Positions 43,422-53,233 are shown, numbered from the stretch's first letter. The stretch: DNA of 64,000 nt from JAGVSR01 sp033765145 (GCA_033765145.1 JANRIH010000044.1:1-64000), one strand, 5' to 3'. Made by a program: numbers and translations. Notes: generated by a model from the letters alone, not told the origin.

Positions 43422-43646
43422 TCAGCTCGTCTTCGACGTGTCGCGCTTCGTCTCGGTCGCGCGCGCCTCGTGCTCGATCGCGCGCTGATCGGCAGATGGC
43501 CGCGTTTCGTCTTCCTCGGACATGCCCTTCCGGAAGCTCTTGATGCCCTTGGCGACGTCGCCCATCAACGCGGAAATCTTGCCGCTCCCGAACAGCAGGA
43601 TCACGACCAGAAGTAGCAGCAGCAAGTGTGTGGCACTGAGACCCAT
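43422..43646 (-). CDS. tatA: Sec-independent protein translocase subunit TatA
   Basis: 74 residues from ATG 43646, chosen because GAGGAG lies upstream and it matches the family start; longer in-frame sequence is not TatA-like. The membrane helix (residues 4-20, rich in Leu and Val) is followed by LFGSGKISALMGDVAKGIKS, the TatA hinge and amphipathic helix. A short acidic tail completes it. TatA multimers form the export pore. Confidence 0.95.
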   Translation of the reverse strand: MGLSATHLLLLLLVVILLFGSGKISALMGDVAKGIKSFRKGMSEEDETRPSADQRAIEHEARATETKRDTSKTS

Positions 43647-43827
43647 GTGATCGGAACTCCTCGGGTAGCCGACCTGGGGCGCCGTCAACGACGCCGTCCC
43701 GAGCCGCAAGACCTTCCAGCAAGATCGTCGCAAAACCCGGGCCAGGATCTGAGACCGCCGATATAGGCGTTCGGCGCTCCGGCCGCCAGTAGGGACGCGC
43801 CATTCGGGACTTCAGGATGTCGCGCCG

Positions 43828-44934
43828 TTAACCCGGCCGATCCGGGTCCGCTGTGCCGGCGTCAGGGAAGATGAGGGTGCGTCCGGGGTCGATTTCGACC
43901 CCGACTTCAGCGCCGCGGCCCAGGGCCTGCCCCTCCTGGGTCCGGACGCGGAGGGGCTGGTCAAAGCCCTCGACCCCGACCTCGAGGAGGGCCGTGTCGC
44001 CGAGGAAGCGGGTGTGAAGGACGCGTGCGGCGAGGCCGCGACCCTTTTCGATGATCCGGATGCCCCGTTCGCGAATGCAGAGGATCGCCGCCGTGCCTTC
44101 GGCGAGACCCGTGGCCGGCAGGCGACCGATCGGGGTGTCGATTTCGCCCGATCGCACCGTGTAGGCGATGTCGTTGATCTCGGAAAAGAGTCGCGCAACG
44201 AAGAGGTCCGCGGGGTGGGCGTAAAGGTCCTGCGCCGTTCCGGCCTGGACGAGACGCCCCGCCCGCATGACCGCAACCTTGTCGCCGAGGCGCATGGCCT
44301 CCTCGGGATGATGCGTGACGATCATGGCCGTCGCCCGGGTTTCGCGCAGAAGGGCCAGCGTCTCCTCCTGCATGCTGTCGCTCAATTGAACATCGAGGCC
44401 GGAGAACGGCTCGTCCATCAGGACGACGGCAGGACGAGGGACCAACGCGCGGGCGAGGGCCACGCGCTGCTGCTGTCCGCCCGACAGGACGTGGGGGTAG
44501 GACGCGGCATAGCGCTCGAGGCCGACGCGCGCCAGCATCTGCGACGCGGCGCGCTCGGCGTCGCCGCGGGGCAGGGCTTTCAAGCCAAAGGCGACGTTGT
44601 CGAGGATGGTCAGGTGCGGAAAGAGCGCGAAGTCCTGGAACATGAGGCCAACGCCGCGCTTCTCGGGGGGCACGAAACGCTCGGGTCCCGCGACCTCGAA
44701 ATCGTCGATGAGGACGCGGCCCGCCGAGGGTTTCTCGATGCCGGCGGCGACACGCAGCAACGTGGTCTTGCCGCAGCCCGAGGGTCCCAAGAGGCAAAGG
44801 ACTTTTCCAGGCTCGATGGCGAGCGTGACGCCCCTTAGCGCGTAGTTGTCGCCGTAACGGCGTTCGATGGCTTCGAACGAGAGACTGGCCGCGAATGCCG
44901 CCGCCGCACGTCCGCGGGGCATCGCGCTCGTCAT
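43828..44934 (-). CDS. ABC transporter ATP-binding protein with TOBE domain (FbpC/PotA type), orphan
   Basis: 368 residues from ATG 44934; a TTG at 44967 is an alternative. Walker A is GPSGCGKTTL, the Q-loop is MFQDFALFPHLTI, the signature is LSGGQQQRVALARAL, and Walker B is VVLMDEPFSGLD. A TOBE-like C-terminal part (about 250-368) includes ILCIRERGIRI, the form seen in ferric-iron (FbpC) and polyamine importers. No permease or binding-protein gene is adjacent; it sits between tatA and scpB. Its partners must be encoded elsewhere. Substrate unknown. Confidence 0.88.
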   Translation of the reverse strand: MTSAMPRGRAAAAFAASLSFEAIERRYGDNYALRGVTLAIEPGKVLCLLGPSGCGKTTLLRVAAGIEKPSAGRVLIDDFEVAGPERFVPPEKRGVGLMFQDFALFPHLTILDNVAFGLKALPRGDAERAASQMLARVGLERYAASYPHVLSGGQQQRVALARALVPRPAVVLMDEPFSGLDVQLSDSMQEETLALLRETRATAMIVTHHPEEAMRLGDKVAVMRAGRLVQAGTAQDLYAHPADLFVARLFSEINDIAYTVRSGEIDTPIGRLPATGLAEGTAAILCIRERGIRIIEKGRGLAARVLHTRFLGDTALLEVGVEGFDQPLRVRTQEGQALGRGAEVGVEIDPGRTLIFPDAGTADPDRPG

Positions 44935-45027
44935 CTGACCATTTCGGATCGTTTTCGGGCCGTTCAATCAGAGCACTCGCGAGAACTCGTTTGGCCGTCA
45001 CAGTGCCCGATGCCCGATGTCGGACGT

Positions 45028-45876
45028 TCAGGATTGCTCCGGTAGTGCCGGGTTAGCGGCCTCGTCGTCCGCGGGCAAGTCGAGTTCCATTTTGCCCTGG
45101 TCGTCATTCTCACCGTCGTCGGCTTCGAGCGGCAACTCGTCGGGTAACAACGCCGCGACGTCACGCGGTTCGGGCACCGTGAATCCCGGCGGCAGATTGC
45201 TGTCGAGCAAGCCTTGTGCCTTGAGATCCTGAAGGCCGGGCAGATCGCGAATGCTGTCCAGCCCAAAATGGGACAGGAATACGTCCGTCGTGCCGTAGGT
45301 GATGGGCTTTCCCGGCGCGCGCCGGCGCCCGCGCGGGCGGACCCAGCCCGTTTCGAGAAGTATGTCGAGCGTGCCGGCGGATGTCGCAACGCCGCGCACT
45401 TCCTCGATCTCGGCGCGGGTGACGGGCTGGTGATAGGCGATGATGGCGAGCGTTTCGAGAGCGGCTTTCGACAGGCGGCGCTCGTCAGAGGCGTGCTTCT
45501 CGAGGAGCCAGGAGAGGTCTTCCGCCGTGCGGAATGCCCACTTGCCGGCCGCGCGGACAAGATTGACCCCACGACCGCCGTATTTCTCCTTGAGGTCGGC
45601 GAGGATGGCGGCGACCGCGATACCTTTCGGCAGGCTTTTTCCGAGCGTCGCTTCGTCGAGCGGCTCCTTGGCCGCGAATAGCAGGGCCTCGACGATGCGG
45701 ACCGCTTCGTCGTGCTCGCGTTCCTGCCGGTCTCCGAAGTCCGGCGCGAAGCCGATCTGCGCGTCGGCAAGTGCGGCGGCAAGTTCGCGGGCCTCGGCGC
45801 CCAACGTGTCGTCCGTTTCGGCATCGCGCGCGACATCCTCGTTGGATGTGACGAGCTTCAAGCGCGGCGGGTTCAT
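45028..45876 (-). CDS. scpB: Segregation and condensation protein ScpB
   Basis: 282 residues from ATG 45876; upstream in-frame sequence is not ScpB-like. Winged-helix domains span about residues 60-230: IVEALLFAAKEPLDEATLGK, then KAALETLAIIAYHQPVTRAE and GRRRAPGKPITYGTTDVFLS. A long acidic C-terminal tail (ELPLEADDGENDDQGKMELD) is extended relative to Firmicute ScpB, as in other alphaproteobacteria. With ScpA and SMC it forms the condensin complex. It is 57 bases downstream of scpA. Confidence 0.95.
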   Translation of the reverse strand: MNPPRLKLVTSNEDVARDAETDDTLGAEARELAAALADAQIGFAPDFGDRQEREHDEAVRIVEALLFAAKEPLDEATLGKSLPKGIAVAAILADLKEKYGGRGVNLVRAAGKWAFRTAEDLSWLLEKHASDERRLSKAALETLAIIAYHQPVTRAEIEEVRGVATSAGTLDILLETGWVRPRGRRRAPGKPITYGTTDVFLSHFGLDSIRDLPGLQDLKAQGLLDSNLPPGFTVPEPRDVAALLPDELPLEADDGENDDQGKMELDLPADDEAANPALPEQS

Positions 45877-45933
45877 GGTCTTGTTCCTGTTCTTGCCGGT
45901 CACGCCAACAACGCCCTTCCAACGCAGCAAACA

Positions 45934-46782
45934 TCACGCGGGCTCGGCGCCGAGCTGGCGCCATTCAGCCCCCTCCTCCCGCTTCCTGACGAAGAGGGGC
46001 GAGAACGCCTCATCCTGGCGGAGTTCTACGACGCCTTCGCGCGCCAGTTCGAGCGTCGCGCCGAATGAACTTGCGACGACAGATCGGCTGTCCTCGCCCT
46101 CGGGCAGATACTGATCGAGAAAAAGATCAAGTTGCATCCATGCGCCGATCGAGCGACCAACGAGCGTTTCCAGTCTTTGGCGCGCTTCCTTGATCGACCA
46201 GACCTTGCGCGCCTTGACGACGTGCATGACTTTCACGGTGCGGCGGCGCTGGTCGGCATAAGCCTTCAGGAGATCGAAGATCTCGGCCGAATAGCGCGTG
46301 TCGCGCACGACCGTCACGCCCTCGGGCATGCCGCGCGCGAAGACATCGAGCCCGAGGCGCTTTCGCGTCATCAGATTAGCGACGGCGTTGCGCATCGCTT
46401 CGAGGCGCTTCAGGCGGAAGGCGATTTTCTGCGCCATTTCCTCGGCGGTCGGTTCGCCGTCCTCGCTCTTCTCCTTCGGCAGAAGAAGCTTCGATTTGAG
46501 GTACGCGAGCCAGGCCGCCATGACGAGATAGTCGCCGGCCAGTTCGAGTTTCAGTCGCTGGGCTTCGGCGATGTAAGCGAGATACTGCTCGACGAGCGCC
46601 AGAACCGAGATGCGCGCGAGATCGACCTTCTGCGTGCGCGCGAGGGCGAGCAAGAGATCGAGAGGACCCTCGAAGCCTTCGACGTCGACGACCAACTGTT
46701 CGGACGCGGCGAAGCCGTCGTCGCCTTCGGGCGGCGACCAACCGTCATCGGTCAGTCCTGTTTCTGTGCCAGTGGTGTTCAT
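45934..46782 (-). CDS. scpA: Segregation and condensation protein ScpA (kleisin)
   Basis: 282 residues. The N-terminal kleisin segment FEGPLDLLLALARTQKVDLA and LEQYLAYI-type helix (ALVEQYLAYIAEAQRLKLEL) are diagnostic, followed by YLVMAAWLAYLKSKLLLPK. The C-terminal winged helix binds the SMC head (about 215-275). It bridges SMC heads with ScpB to organise the chromosome. It lies between nagZ and scpB, as in most Hyphomicrobiales. Confidence 0.96.
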   Translation of the reverse strand: MNTTGTETGLTDDGWSPPEGDDGFAASEQLVVDVEGFEGPLDLLLALARTQKVDLARISVLALVEQYLAYIAEAQRLKLELAGDYLVMAAWLAYLKSKLLLPKEKSEDGEPTAEEMAQKIAFRLKRLEAMRNAVANLMTRKRLGLDVFARGMPEGVTVVRDTRYSAEIFDLLKAYADQRRRTVKVMHVVKARKVWSIKEARQRLETLVGRSIGAWMQLDLFLDQYLPEGEDSRSVVASSFGATLELAREGVVELRQDEAFSPLFVRKREEGAEWRQLGAEPA

Positions 46783-46875
46783 CGCATTCGGGTCAGAGCG
46801 TCGTCAGATGGTTTGGCCTGAGAACATTCAATGGAACCGTCAACTTGCGCGGGCTCCGGCCAATTTATCAACAGC

Positions 46876-47907
46876 CTATACCGATTCAGGCTGGCGGGTG
46901 TGGCTTGCAATCACCGCGGCAAGCATGGCTTCGGCCGCGCCGACGTCGAAAGGTTCGCTCTTCTCGATCAGTTGGAAGCAGGCGTCGGCGCGCGCCATCG
47001 CCTTGCCGGAGAGCCCAGGAACGCCGGCCGCCGCATTCACCATTTCGGTCAGATCGCCGCTGCAGTGGAGTGCGACGTCCGAACCGGCCGCGACGACCAG
47101 AGCGGCCCGGTCGCGCATGGGGCCCGCGAGCGCCTTCATCCCGAGGTCGTCGCTCATCAGAAGACCGTCGAAGCCGATCGCGCCGCGGATGATGTCGCGC
47201 GTGACGATCGCGGATTGGCTCGCGGGCCGGTCGGGATCGATGTCCGAATAGACGACGTGGGCCGTCATGGCGGCGGGCAGGTCCTGGAGCAGACGAAAGC
47301 TCTCGAAGTCCGTCGCGTCCAGGTCCTTCCGCGGCGTCGAAACGACCGGAAGCTCGAGGTGGCTGTCGGCCATCGCGCGACCGTGCCCGGGGATATGCTT
47401 CATGATCGGGAGGACGCCGCCGGCCAGGAGGCCATCGGCCACGGCTCCGCCGAGTGCTGCGATCGGGACGGGAGCCGCGCCGTAAGCGCGATCGCCGATG
47501 ATATCGTGGGCGCCCATGACGGGGACATCGAGAACCGGCGCGCAGTTGGCGTTGATGCCGAGAGCCGCCAAGTCGTACGCGACAAGACGCGCGGCCGAGG
47601 CGGCCGCGACGATCGCGGTCTCCGGGTCTGTTTCATAGAGCCGGGCATATGCGGCGGCGGGTGGTAGCGAGCGGCCGAGAGGCGGCCTCAGCCGTTGAAC
47701 CCGACCGCCTTCTTGGTCGATCAGAACCAGCGTGTCATCGTGACCGATCGCGGATTTCGCGTCAGCGATCAAGCGCCGGATCTGATCGTGCGAGACGCAG
47801 TTTCGCGCAAAAATGATGAGGCCGAGGGGGCGCGCTTCAGCGAGAAAGCGGCGTTCGCCTTCAGTCAGACGCTCGCCCGCCAGTCCAGTGATCAGGGCGA
47901 GGCGCAT
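46876..47907 (-). CDS. nagZ: Beta-N-acetylhexosaminidase NagZ (GH3)
   Basis: 343 residues from ATG 47907, chosen because LALITGLAGERL is the family N-terminus; a longer frame to 48000 is less likely. Motifs are LIDQEGGRVQRL, KHIPGHGRAMADSHLELP (general acid/base loop) and MSDDLGMKAL with nucleophile Asp253. It removes N-acetylglucosamine from anhydromuropeptides in cytoplasmic cell-wall recycling, the step that generates beta-lactamase-inducing signals in many Gram-negatives. It lies downstream of the SPOR-protein gene. Confidence 0.95.
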   Translation of the reverse strand: MRLALITGLAGERLTEGERRFLAEARPLGLIIFARNCVSHDQIRRLIADAKSAIGHDDTLVLIDQEGGRVQRLRPPLGRSLPPAAAYARLYETDPETAIVAAASAARLVAYDLAALGINANCAPVLDVPVMGAHDIIGDRAYGAAPVPIAALGGAVADGLLAGGVLPIMKHIPGHGRAMADSHLELPVVSTPRKDLDATDFESFRLLQDLPAAMTAHVVYSDIDPDRPASQSAIVTRDIIRGAIGFDGLLMSDDLGMKALAGPMRDRAALVVAAGSDVALHCSGDLTEMVNAAAGVPGLSGKAMARADACFQLIEKSEPFDVGAAEAMLAAVIASHTRQPESV

Positions 47908-48026
47908 GCGGGGTCGATCTCCGTGGGATGCGACATTTGGGCGGCCGCAAGCGAAGTCCGGCGCACGGCCGCTCCAGCGCGCAATCGAAGCCCACTGCAC
48001 CGATCAGCCTGGAAAGTCTTCCGATC

Positions 48027-49886
48027 TCAGTAGGCCGTGACCCAGCAGCCGGTGTAGCCGGCGGCCTTCAGCCCGGCACAGACGGAGTTGGCGGACTCGC
48101 GAGAGCCGGGTGGTCCGACCAGCAGGCGGTGGTAAGTGCCCTTCTCGCCGAGGTTCGCTTCCTGCACGTCGGGCGTCTTGCTCTGCAGGACGGCGCCATA
48201 CTGCTGCTGGAGATCGGCAAACTGCTGGAGCGCCTGCAGGCGGCTGCTCGACGACGCGGGAACCGAGGTCAGGACGGCCACGTAGCCGGCGCCTGTCGGC
48301 ACGGGACCGGTCGATGCCGGCTTCGTCGCCGGCTTCTCGACGGCCGCCGTCTTGACTTTGGGCGTGTCCGCGTCAGCCGCGGACTTCTTCGTCGGCGCTG
48401 TGTCGGAGGGTGCATTGATCGTCTTCGGCAGCGCGGGCTCGGCCTTCGCAGTATCGCGCGCGACGGACTCACGTGCCACGGACTGTGTTTCGATGGGTGC
48501 GGGCGGATCAATCTTGGCGACGACGAAGGGTTTGTCGGGGCGTGCGGGCGGCGCGGCGTCCGTGCTGGTCACGGACGTGTTCTCGGTCCGGGCTGCGGGC
48601 GCGTTGTCGTTCGAGGTCGCGGACGGACCCGTGACATCGACGATCGTCATGCCCGGGACGGGCACGGATACCGCGGGTTTCGGCGGTTCTGCGGCGGCCG
48701 GCGCCTCGATCGAGCCGTCGCGACCGACGACGAGCGTCGAGACTTTGCGCGTGCCCGAGGCGTCGGTTGCGCTTGCGGCGGCACTATTCGATGGCGTTTC
48801 GTTGTCGAGGCGGCCCAGGAGCTTGCTGTCCGCGTGCGGGACCTGCCTGCCGCCGGCGTCGTCCGGGCGGCTGCGGAGCGGACCCTCGGCGCTCTTGATC
48901 ACGCCGGGCTGATCGCCGGACGGGCCACCGAGAAGGGTCTGATAGGCGAATGTCAGACCTCCGCCGACCACAATGGCGGCAACGAGCGCGCCGCCGACCA
49001 TCGCCATGGTGCGCGATTTGCGCGGGGCGGGTTCGACATAATCGTCTTCGTAGCCGTCGGCATCGCCGAGGGCGTTGGGATCGGCCGACGCATGGCCCGC
49101 GGCATCGAAGGCCGGTTCAGCGTAACCCGATTGGTCGTAACCCGGATGGCCATAGGCCGTGGCCGCGTTCGGAGCCGCATTCTGGCTGTCGGCATAATAG
49201 CCGCCACCGTGATAACCACTCTGGTTGCCGATCTGGCCGGACCCATAGGCGGGCGCGGTCTGATGACCCCAGTCCGTATATCCGCCGCCGTGCGACGGCG
49301 ACGGGTCGGAAGGTTGCGTGCGGGTCTGCGGCGGCATGTAGCTTGAAAGATCGTAGGCGCGCGGGTCTTGCGCCGGTGCGGCCGCGGGGCGCTGGTCGTA
49401 GACGGCGCCGCGCAACTCAGGGCGCGCGGGCGTCGGTTGCTGTGCGGCAGGCGGAATGGGGCTCTGAGCGTATCCCGCGCCCTGGTCGTAGCCTGGGGCG
49501 TATGCCGGCGCTTGCGGTTGATAAGTCGGCGGAGCGTAGGACTGATTGGTGTAAGTCGCCGCGCCGTAGGCGACCGGGTTCTGCGTCGCCGCGGGGGGCG
49601 CGTAGGCCGGCTGCTGAGGGGCAGCGGGCCGTCCCGTCGTCGGCTCGGCTTGCTGATAGTAACCCTGGTTCGCGTAGGCGTAGGGGTCCGCCGGGCGATA
49701 GCTCTGCTGGTTCTGGGGCTGGGCGTTCTGCGGCTGGGCGTACCCAGCGTTCGGATCGTACGTTTCGGCAGGCTGCTGGGCGTATCCCCAGCCTTCTTGA
49801 GGCTGATTGGCAGGGGGTTGAGCGCCCTGCGCCGGTCGCGCTGGCCAGTGTCCGGGTGCCGATTGAGGACGATCAGGTCGAGACAT
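48027..49886 (-). CDS. SPOR-domain membrane protein with Tyr/Gln/Pro-rich N-terminus
   Basis: 619 residues. Residues 1 to about 270 are low complexity, rich in Gln, Pro, Tyr, Gly and Ala (AQQPAETYDPNAGYAQPQNA) and probably disordered in the cytoplasm. A single transmembrane helix lies near 289-311. A long Pro/Ala/Ser/Thr-rich periplasmic linker leads to a C-terminal SPOR domain (about 528-619) that binds denuded septal glycan. The topology matches FtsN-like division proteins. The order argS-SPOR-nagZ-scpA is conserved in the group. Confidence 0.85.
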   Translation of the reverse strand: MSRPDRPQSAPGHWPARPAQGAQPPANQPQEGWGYAQQPAETYDPNAGYAQPQNAQPQNQQSYRPADPYAYANQGYYQQAEPTTGRPAAPQQPAYAPPAATQNPVAYGAATYTNQSYAPPTYQPQAPAYAPGYDQGAGYAQSPIPPAAQQPTPARPELRGAVYDQRPAAAPAQDPRAYDLSSYMPPQTRTQPSDPSPSHGGGYTDWGHQTAPAYGSGQIGNQSGYHGGGYYADSQNAAPNAATAYGHPGYDQSGYAEPAFDAAGHASADPNALGDADGYEDDYVEPAPRKSRTMAMVGGALVAAIVVGGGLTFAYQTLLGGPSGDQPGVIKSAEGPLRSRPDDAGGRQVPHADSKLLGRLDNETPSNSAAASATDASGTRKVSTLVVGRDGSIEAPAAAEPPKPAVSVPVPGMTIVDVTGPSATSNDNAPAARTENTSVTSTDAAPPARPDKPFVVAKIDPPAPIETQSVARESVARDTAKAEPALPKTINAPSDTAPTKKSAADADTPKVKTAAVEKPATKPASTGPVPTGAGYVAVLTSVPASSSSRLQALQQFADLQQQYGAVLQSKTPDVQEANLGEKGTYHRLLVGPPGSRESANSVCAGLKAAGYTGCWVTAY

Positions 49887-49954
49887 CTAACGGTAATCCT
49901 CTTCCAGCTTTTCCCTGCGTCAACCCCGCTCGAATCGCCGCATATCAGAAAAGT

Positions 49955-51766
49955 CTAGCGCATCGACTGGGGGGCCTCGACCCCGAGAATGCCAAGACCT
50001 GAGGATAATACCTCGCGCGTGGCTGCCACGAGAGCCGCTCGCGCCTTCGTCAACTCCCCATCAGACTGCTGGATAAAGCGCAATTGTGGCAAATCATTGC
50101 CGCGCGTCCAGAGAGCGTGAAAAGACGACGCAAGATCATAGAGATAGAACGCGACCCGGTGCGGCTCCCGAGCCTCGGCCGCGCCGGCCACGAGGCGGGG
50201 AAATTCGGCGATCTTCCGGGCGAGAGCGATCTCGGCCGTGTCGCCCAGCCGGTCGAGGGGCGCGCGACCCAACGCCTCGGCCGAAACGTCGAGGTCGGGC
50301 ATCTGCTCGGCGATGTTGCGGAAGACGCTCGCGGCACGGGCGTGGGCGTACTGGACGTAGAAAACCGGGTTCTCCTTCGACTGCTCGGTGACCTTCTCGA
50401 AGTCGAAGTCGAGCTGCTCGAGTTCCTTCCGCCACAGCATCATGAACCGCACCGGGTCGCGGCCGACCTCGTCGACGACGTCGCGGAGCGTGACGAACGT
50501 GCCGGCGCGCTTCGACATCTTGAAGGGTTCGCCGCCCTTGAAGAGCTTCACGAGTTGAATGACCTTGATTTCGAGATCGGTCGTGCCGCCAGCTGTCCGC
50601 CACGCCTTGAGCTTGCCCTTGGCATCGACCGGCACGCTGCCGCCCGCGAACGCGGCAACGACAGCCAGAATGCGCGGGATGTAGCCGATGTGGTCGGCCC
50701 CGAAGACGTTGATCAAGTGATCGTAGTCCCGGCCGATCTTGTCGAAATGATAGGCGACGTCGCCGGCGAAGTAGGTGTAGGAGCCGTCTGACTTCAGTAG
50801 CGCGCGGTCCTGATCGTCGCCGAACGCGGTCGAGCGGAACAGCGTCTGCTCGCGATCTTCCCAGTCGACATCGTCGTGACCGAGTGGTTTCGGGAGCCGG
50901 CCCTCGTAAATCAATCCCTTCTCACGGAGCGCCTCGATCGCCGCCTGGACCTTGTCGGTCGCGCCGCGGGTCAGGGACGCTTCGGAGACAAAGTGGTCGT
51001 GGCGGATATTGAGCGCCGCGAGATCGTCCTTGATCATCGGCATGATGCTGTCGATGGCGAACTGGCGGACAATCGGAAGCCAGCGCTCTTCCGGCATGTT
51101 GAGCAGCGACTCGGCCCGATCCTTGGCCAGCGCCTCGCCGACGGGCTTCAAATATTCGCCGGGATAGAGGCCCTCGGGAATGTCACCGATATCTTCGCCC
51201 AAGGCCTCGCGGTAGCGGAGGAACACCGAGCGTGCGAGGACGTCGACCTGTCCGCCGGCGTCGTTGATGTAGTATTCGCGTGTGACGTCGTAGCCCGCGA
51301 ATGCGAGCAAATTCGCGAGCGCATCGCCGAGGACCGCGCCGCGACAATGGCCGACGTGCATGGGGCCCGTCGGATTGGCCGATACGTATTCGACATTGAT
51401 CTTGCCGCGGCCGCCCGGCCCGCGTCCGTAGCAGGTGCTTTGTTCGAGGACGACGCGAACGAGCCCCTGCCAGAAGACGTCCGTCATCGCCAAATTGAGA
51501 AAGCCCGGGCCTGCCACTTCGATCCGGGCAAGTTCGGGGTCATTGGCGAGAATTTTCGCCAGCGCTTCGGCGATGTCGCGCGGCTTCTTTCCGGCCGGCT
51601 TCGCGAGCACCATCGCGATGTTGGACGCGAAATCGCCGTGCGCCGGGTCGCGCGGCGCTTCGGTTTCGACGTTCGGAAGCGCCAGATCGACGGGAAGGCC
51701 GCCGGAAGCGACCATCGCCGCGAGGGCCGCTTCGATTTTTGCTGCGACGTGACTGAAGACGTTCAT
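49955..51766 (-). CDS. argS: Arginyl-tRNA synthetase
   Basis: 603 residues from ATG 51766; upstream in-frame sequence is not synthetase-like. The N-terminal Add-1 domain is followed by VSANPTGPMHVGHCRGAVLG, containing the HIGH motif as HVGH. KMSKS appears as FKMSKRAGTFVTL, and the DALR anticodon-binding domain closes the protein (YVQYAHARAASVFRN). It is a class I enzyme charging tRNA-Arg. dgt lies 46 bases upstream on the same strand. Confidence 0.97.
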   Translation of the reverse strand: MNVFSHVAAKIEAALAAMVASGGLPVDLALPNVETEAPRDPAHGDFASNIAMVLAKPAGKKPRDIAEALAKILANDPELARIEVAGPGFLNLAMTDVFWQGLVRVVLEQSTCYGRGPGGRGKINVEYVSANPTGPMHVGHCRGAVLGDALANLLAFAGYDVTREYYINDAGGQVDVLARSVFLRYREALGEDIGDIPEGLYPGEYLKPVGEALAKDRAESLLNMPEERWLPIVRQFAIDSIMPMIKDDLAALNIRHDHFVSEASLTRGATDKVQAAIEALREKGLIYEGRLPKPLGHDDVDWEDREQTLFRSTAFGDDQDRALLKSDGSYTYFAGDVAYHFDKIGRDYDHLINVFGADHIGYIPRILAVVAAFAGGSVPVDAKGKLKAWRTAGGTTDLEIKVIQLVKLFKGGEPFKMSKRAGTFVTLRDVVDEVGRDPVRFMMLWRKELEQLDFDFEKVTEQSKENPVFYVQYAHARAASVFRNIAEQMPDLDVSAEALGRAPLDRLGDTAEIALARKIAEFPRLVAGAAEAREPHRVAFYLYDLASSFHALWTRGNDLPQLRFIQQSDGELTKARAALVAATREVLSSGLGILGVEAPQSMR

Positions 51767-51812
51767 GGTGGACGGTTCTCGGGATTTCGCGGTCTCACTC
51801 GTGTCGGCGCGC

Positions 51813-53075
51813 CTAACGCAATTCCGGGGTCGAGTCAAAGAGCCGGCGGTGCTCGGAAATGGCGAAGCGGTCGGTTTGACCGGCCAGATAGTCGGCGGCA
51901 ATGCGCGCCTGCCGTCGATCATCGAGGCCGGTCATGGTGCTGTGCCATTCAGCGGGCAAGCCGTTCCGCTCCGTCGGATCGCGGTAGCGCGCGAAGAGGT
52001 CGGATACGATCTGAGCGGCATTCTCCATGACATGGGCCACGCGGGGATGGCGATAGACCCGCTCGAACAGAAAGGCTCGGAGGCGGGCGATTTCGTCGCT
52101 GATGGCTGTGCTGAATGCGATCGCCACTCGTCCGGCGCGTCGAATGTCGTCCGGCGAACTGGGATCGATAGCGGCCAGTCTCGTGCGGCTCTCGCCGACG
52201 ACGTCGCGCACGAGGGCGGTTATCATGCGCCGCGTCACTTCGAAAACGGCGCGGCCGTCGCCCTCCGCTCCGCGCTCGGCGAGAACCGCCCGCGCGATCG
52301 GGCCCGCCAGCACGGCCTCGCGGATGTCGGTGAACGACAGGAGCCCCGCGCGCAGCCCGTCGTCCACGTCATGAGTGAGGTAGGCAATGTCGTCGGAGAG
52401 TGCAGCGACCTGGGCTTCTGCGCTCGCGTAGCTCTCGGGTTCCAAGCTCTGCCACGCCGAGAGCTTTGCCGCGGCCTTCAAAACCGCATCGCCCTTGCCT
52501 TGTTCGTGCCTGCCACCGATCGGGCCGTTGTGCTTGGCGAGGCCCTCGAGTGTCTCCCACGTCAGATTGAGTCCGTCGAAGGCGCGGTACTTGCGCTCGA
52601 GGCGGACGACGATTCGCAAGCTTTGCGCATTGTGATCAAATCCGCCGTGCCGATGCATCGCGTGGTCGAGCGCGCGTTCTCCCGCGTGCCCGAATGGGGG
52701 GTGCCCGAGATCGTGCGCGAGAGCGAGAGCCTCGGCGAGATCCTCGTCGAGGCGCAGTTGGCGCGCGATTGTGCGTGCGATCTGCGCCACTTCGAGGCTG
52801 TGCGTCAGGCGTGTTCGGTAATGGTCGCCATCGTGGTAGACGAAGACTTGCGTCTTGTGGGTCAGGCGGCGGAAAGCGGTCGAGTGGAGAATGCGGTCGC
52901 GGTCGCGCTGGAAGGGGCTCCTGGTCGAGCATTCGGTTTCGGGGTGCTGGCGGCCACGGCTCGGGACAGCGCTCGCGGCGTAGGGTGCCAGTGATCGCTC
53001 GCCGGGTACGAGGGCCGCACCGTACCGGGCGTGTCCGGTGTCGTCGGGCTTCGATGTCTGGGTCTGTGACGGCAT
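51813..53075 (-). CDS. dgt: Deoxyguanosinetriphosphate triphosphohydrolase-like protein
   Basis: 420 residues. HD-superfamily motifs are FRRLTHKTQVF, RLTHSLEVAQIARTIA and LAHDLGHPPFGHAGE, with ETLEGLAKHNGP and SDDIAYLTHDVDDG, as in dGTPase-type enzymes. It hydrolyses dNTPs to deoxynucleoside and triphosphate and so controls dNTP pools. It is on the same strand as argS and divergent from erpA. Confidence 0.95.
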   Translation of the reverse strand: MPSQTQTSKPDDTGHARYGAALVPGERSLAPYAASAVPSRGRQHPETECSTRSPFQRDRDRILHSTAFRRLTHKTQVFVYHDGDHYRTRLTHSLEVAQIARTIARQLRLDEDLAEALALAHDLGHPPFGHAGERALDHAMHRHGGFDHNAQSLRIVVRLERKYRAFDGLNLTWETLEGLAKHNGPIGGRHEQGKGDAVLKAAAKLSAWQSLEPESYASAEAQVAALSDDIAYLTHDVDDGLRAGLLSFTDIREAVLAGPIARAVLAERGAEGDGRAVFEVTRRMITALVRDVVGESRTRLAAIDPSSPDDIRRAGRVAIAFSTAISDEIARLRAFLFERVYRHPRVAHVMENAAQIVSDLFARYRDPTERNGLPAEWHSTMTGLDDRRQARIAADYLAGQTDRFAISEHRRLFDSTPELR

Positions 53076-53233
53076 GGCGTGGCAAGTCTTCCTTCGCAGG
53101 CGCTCGCTTTACGCCAACATTGTCATTCGTTTGGCGGCGGGCATTTGACTGTCCCGGCGGCGCCCCTATCTTAATGCCACGATCAAGCCTCGAGACAGGC
53201 CACCGCGTGCGAGGCGCCGCGAGGAACAGAACC

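Noticed and set aside
47928..49346. A 472-codon plus-strand frame opposite the SPOR protein
   Set aside because: Gly/Arg-rich low-complexity translation produced by the antisense of the Pro/Gln/Ala-rich segment. No start site or family.
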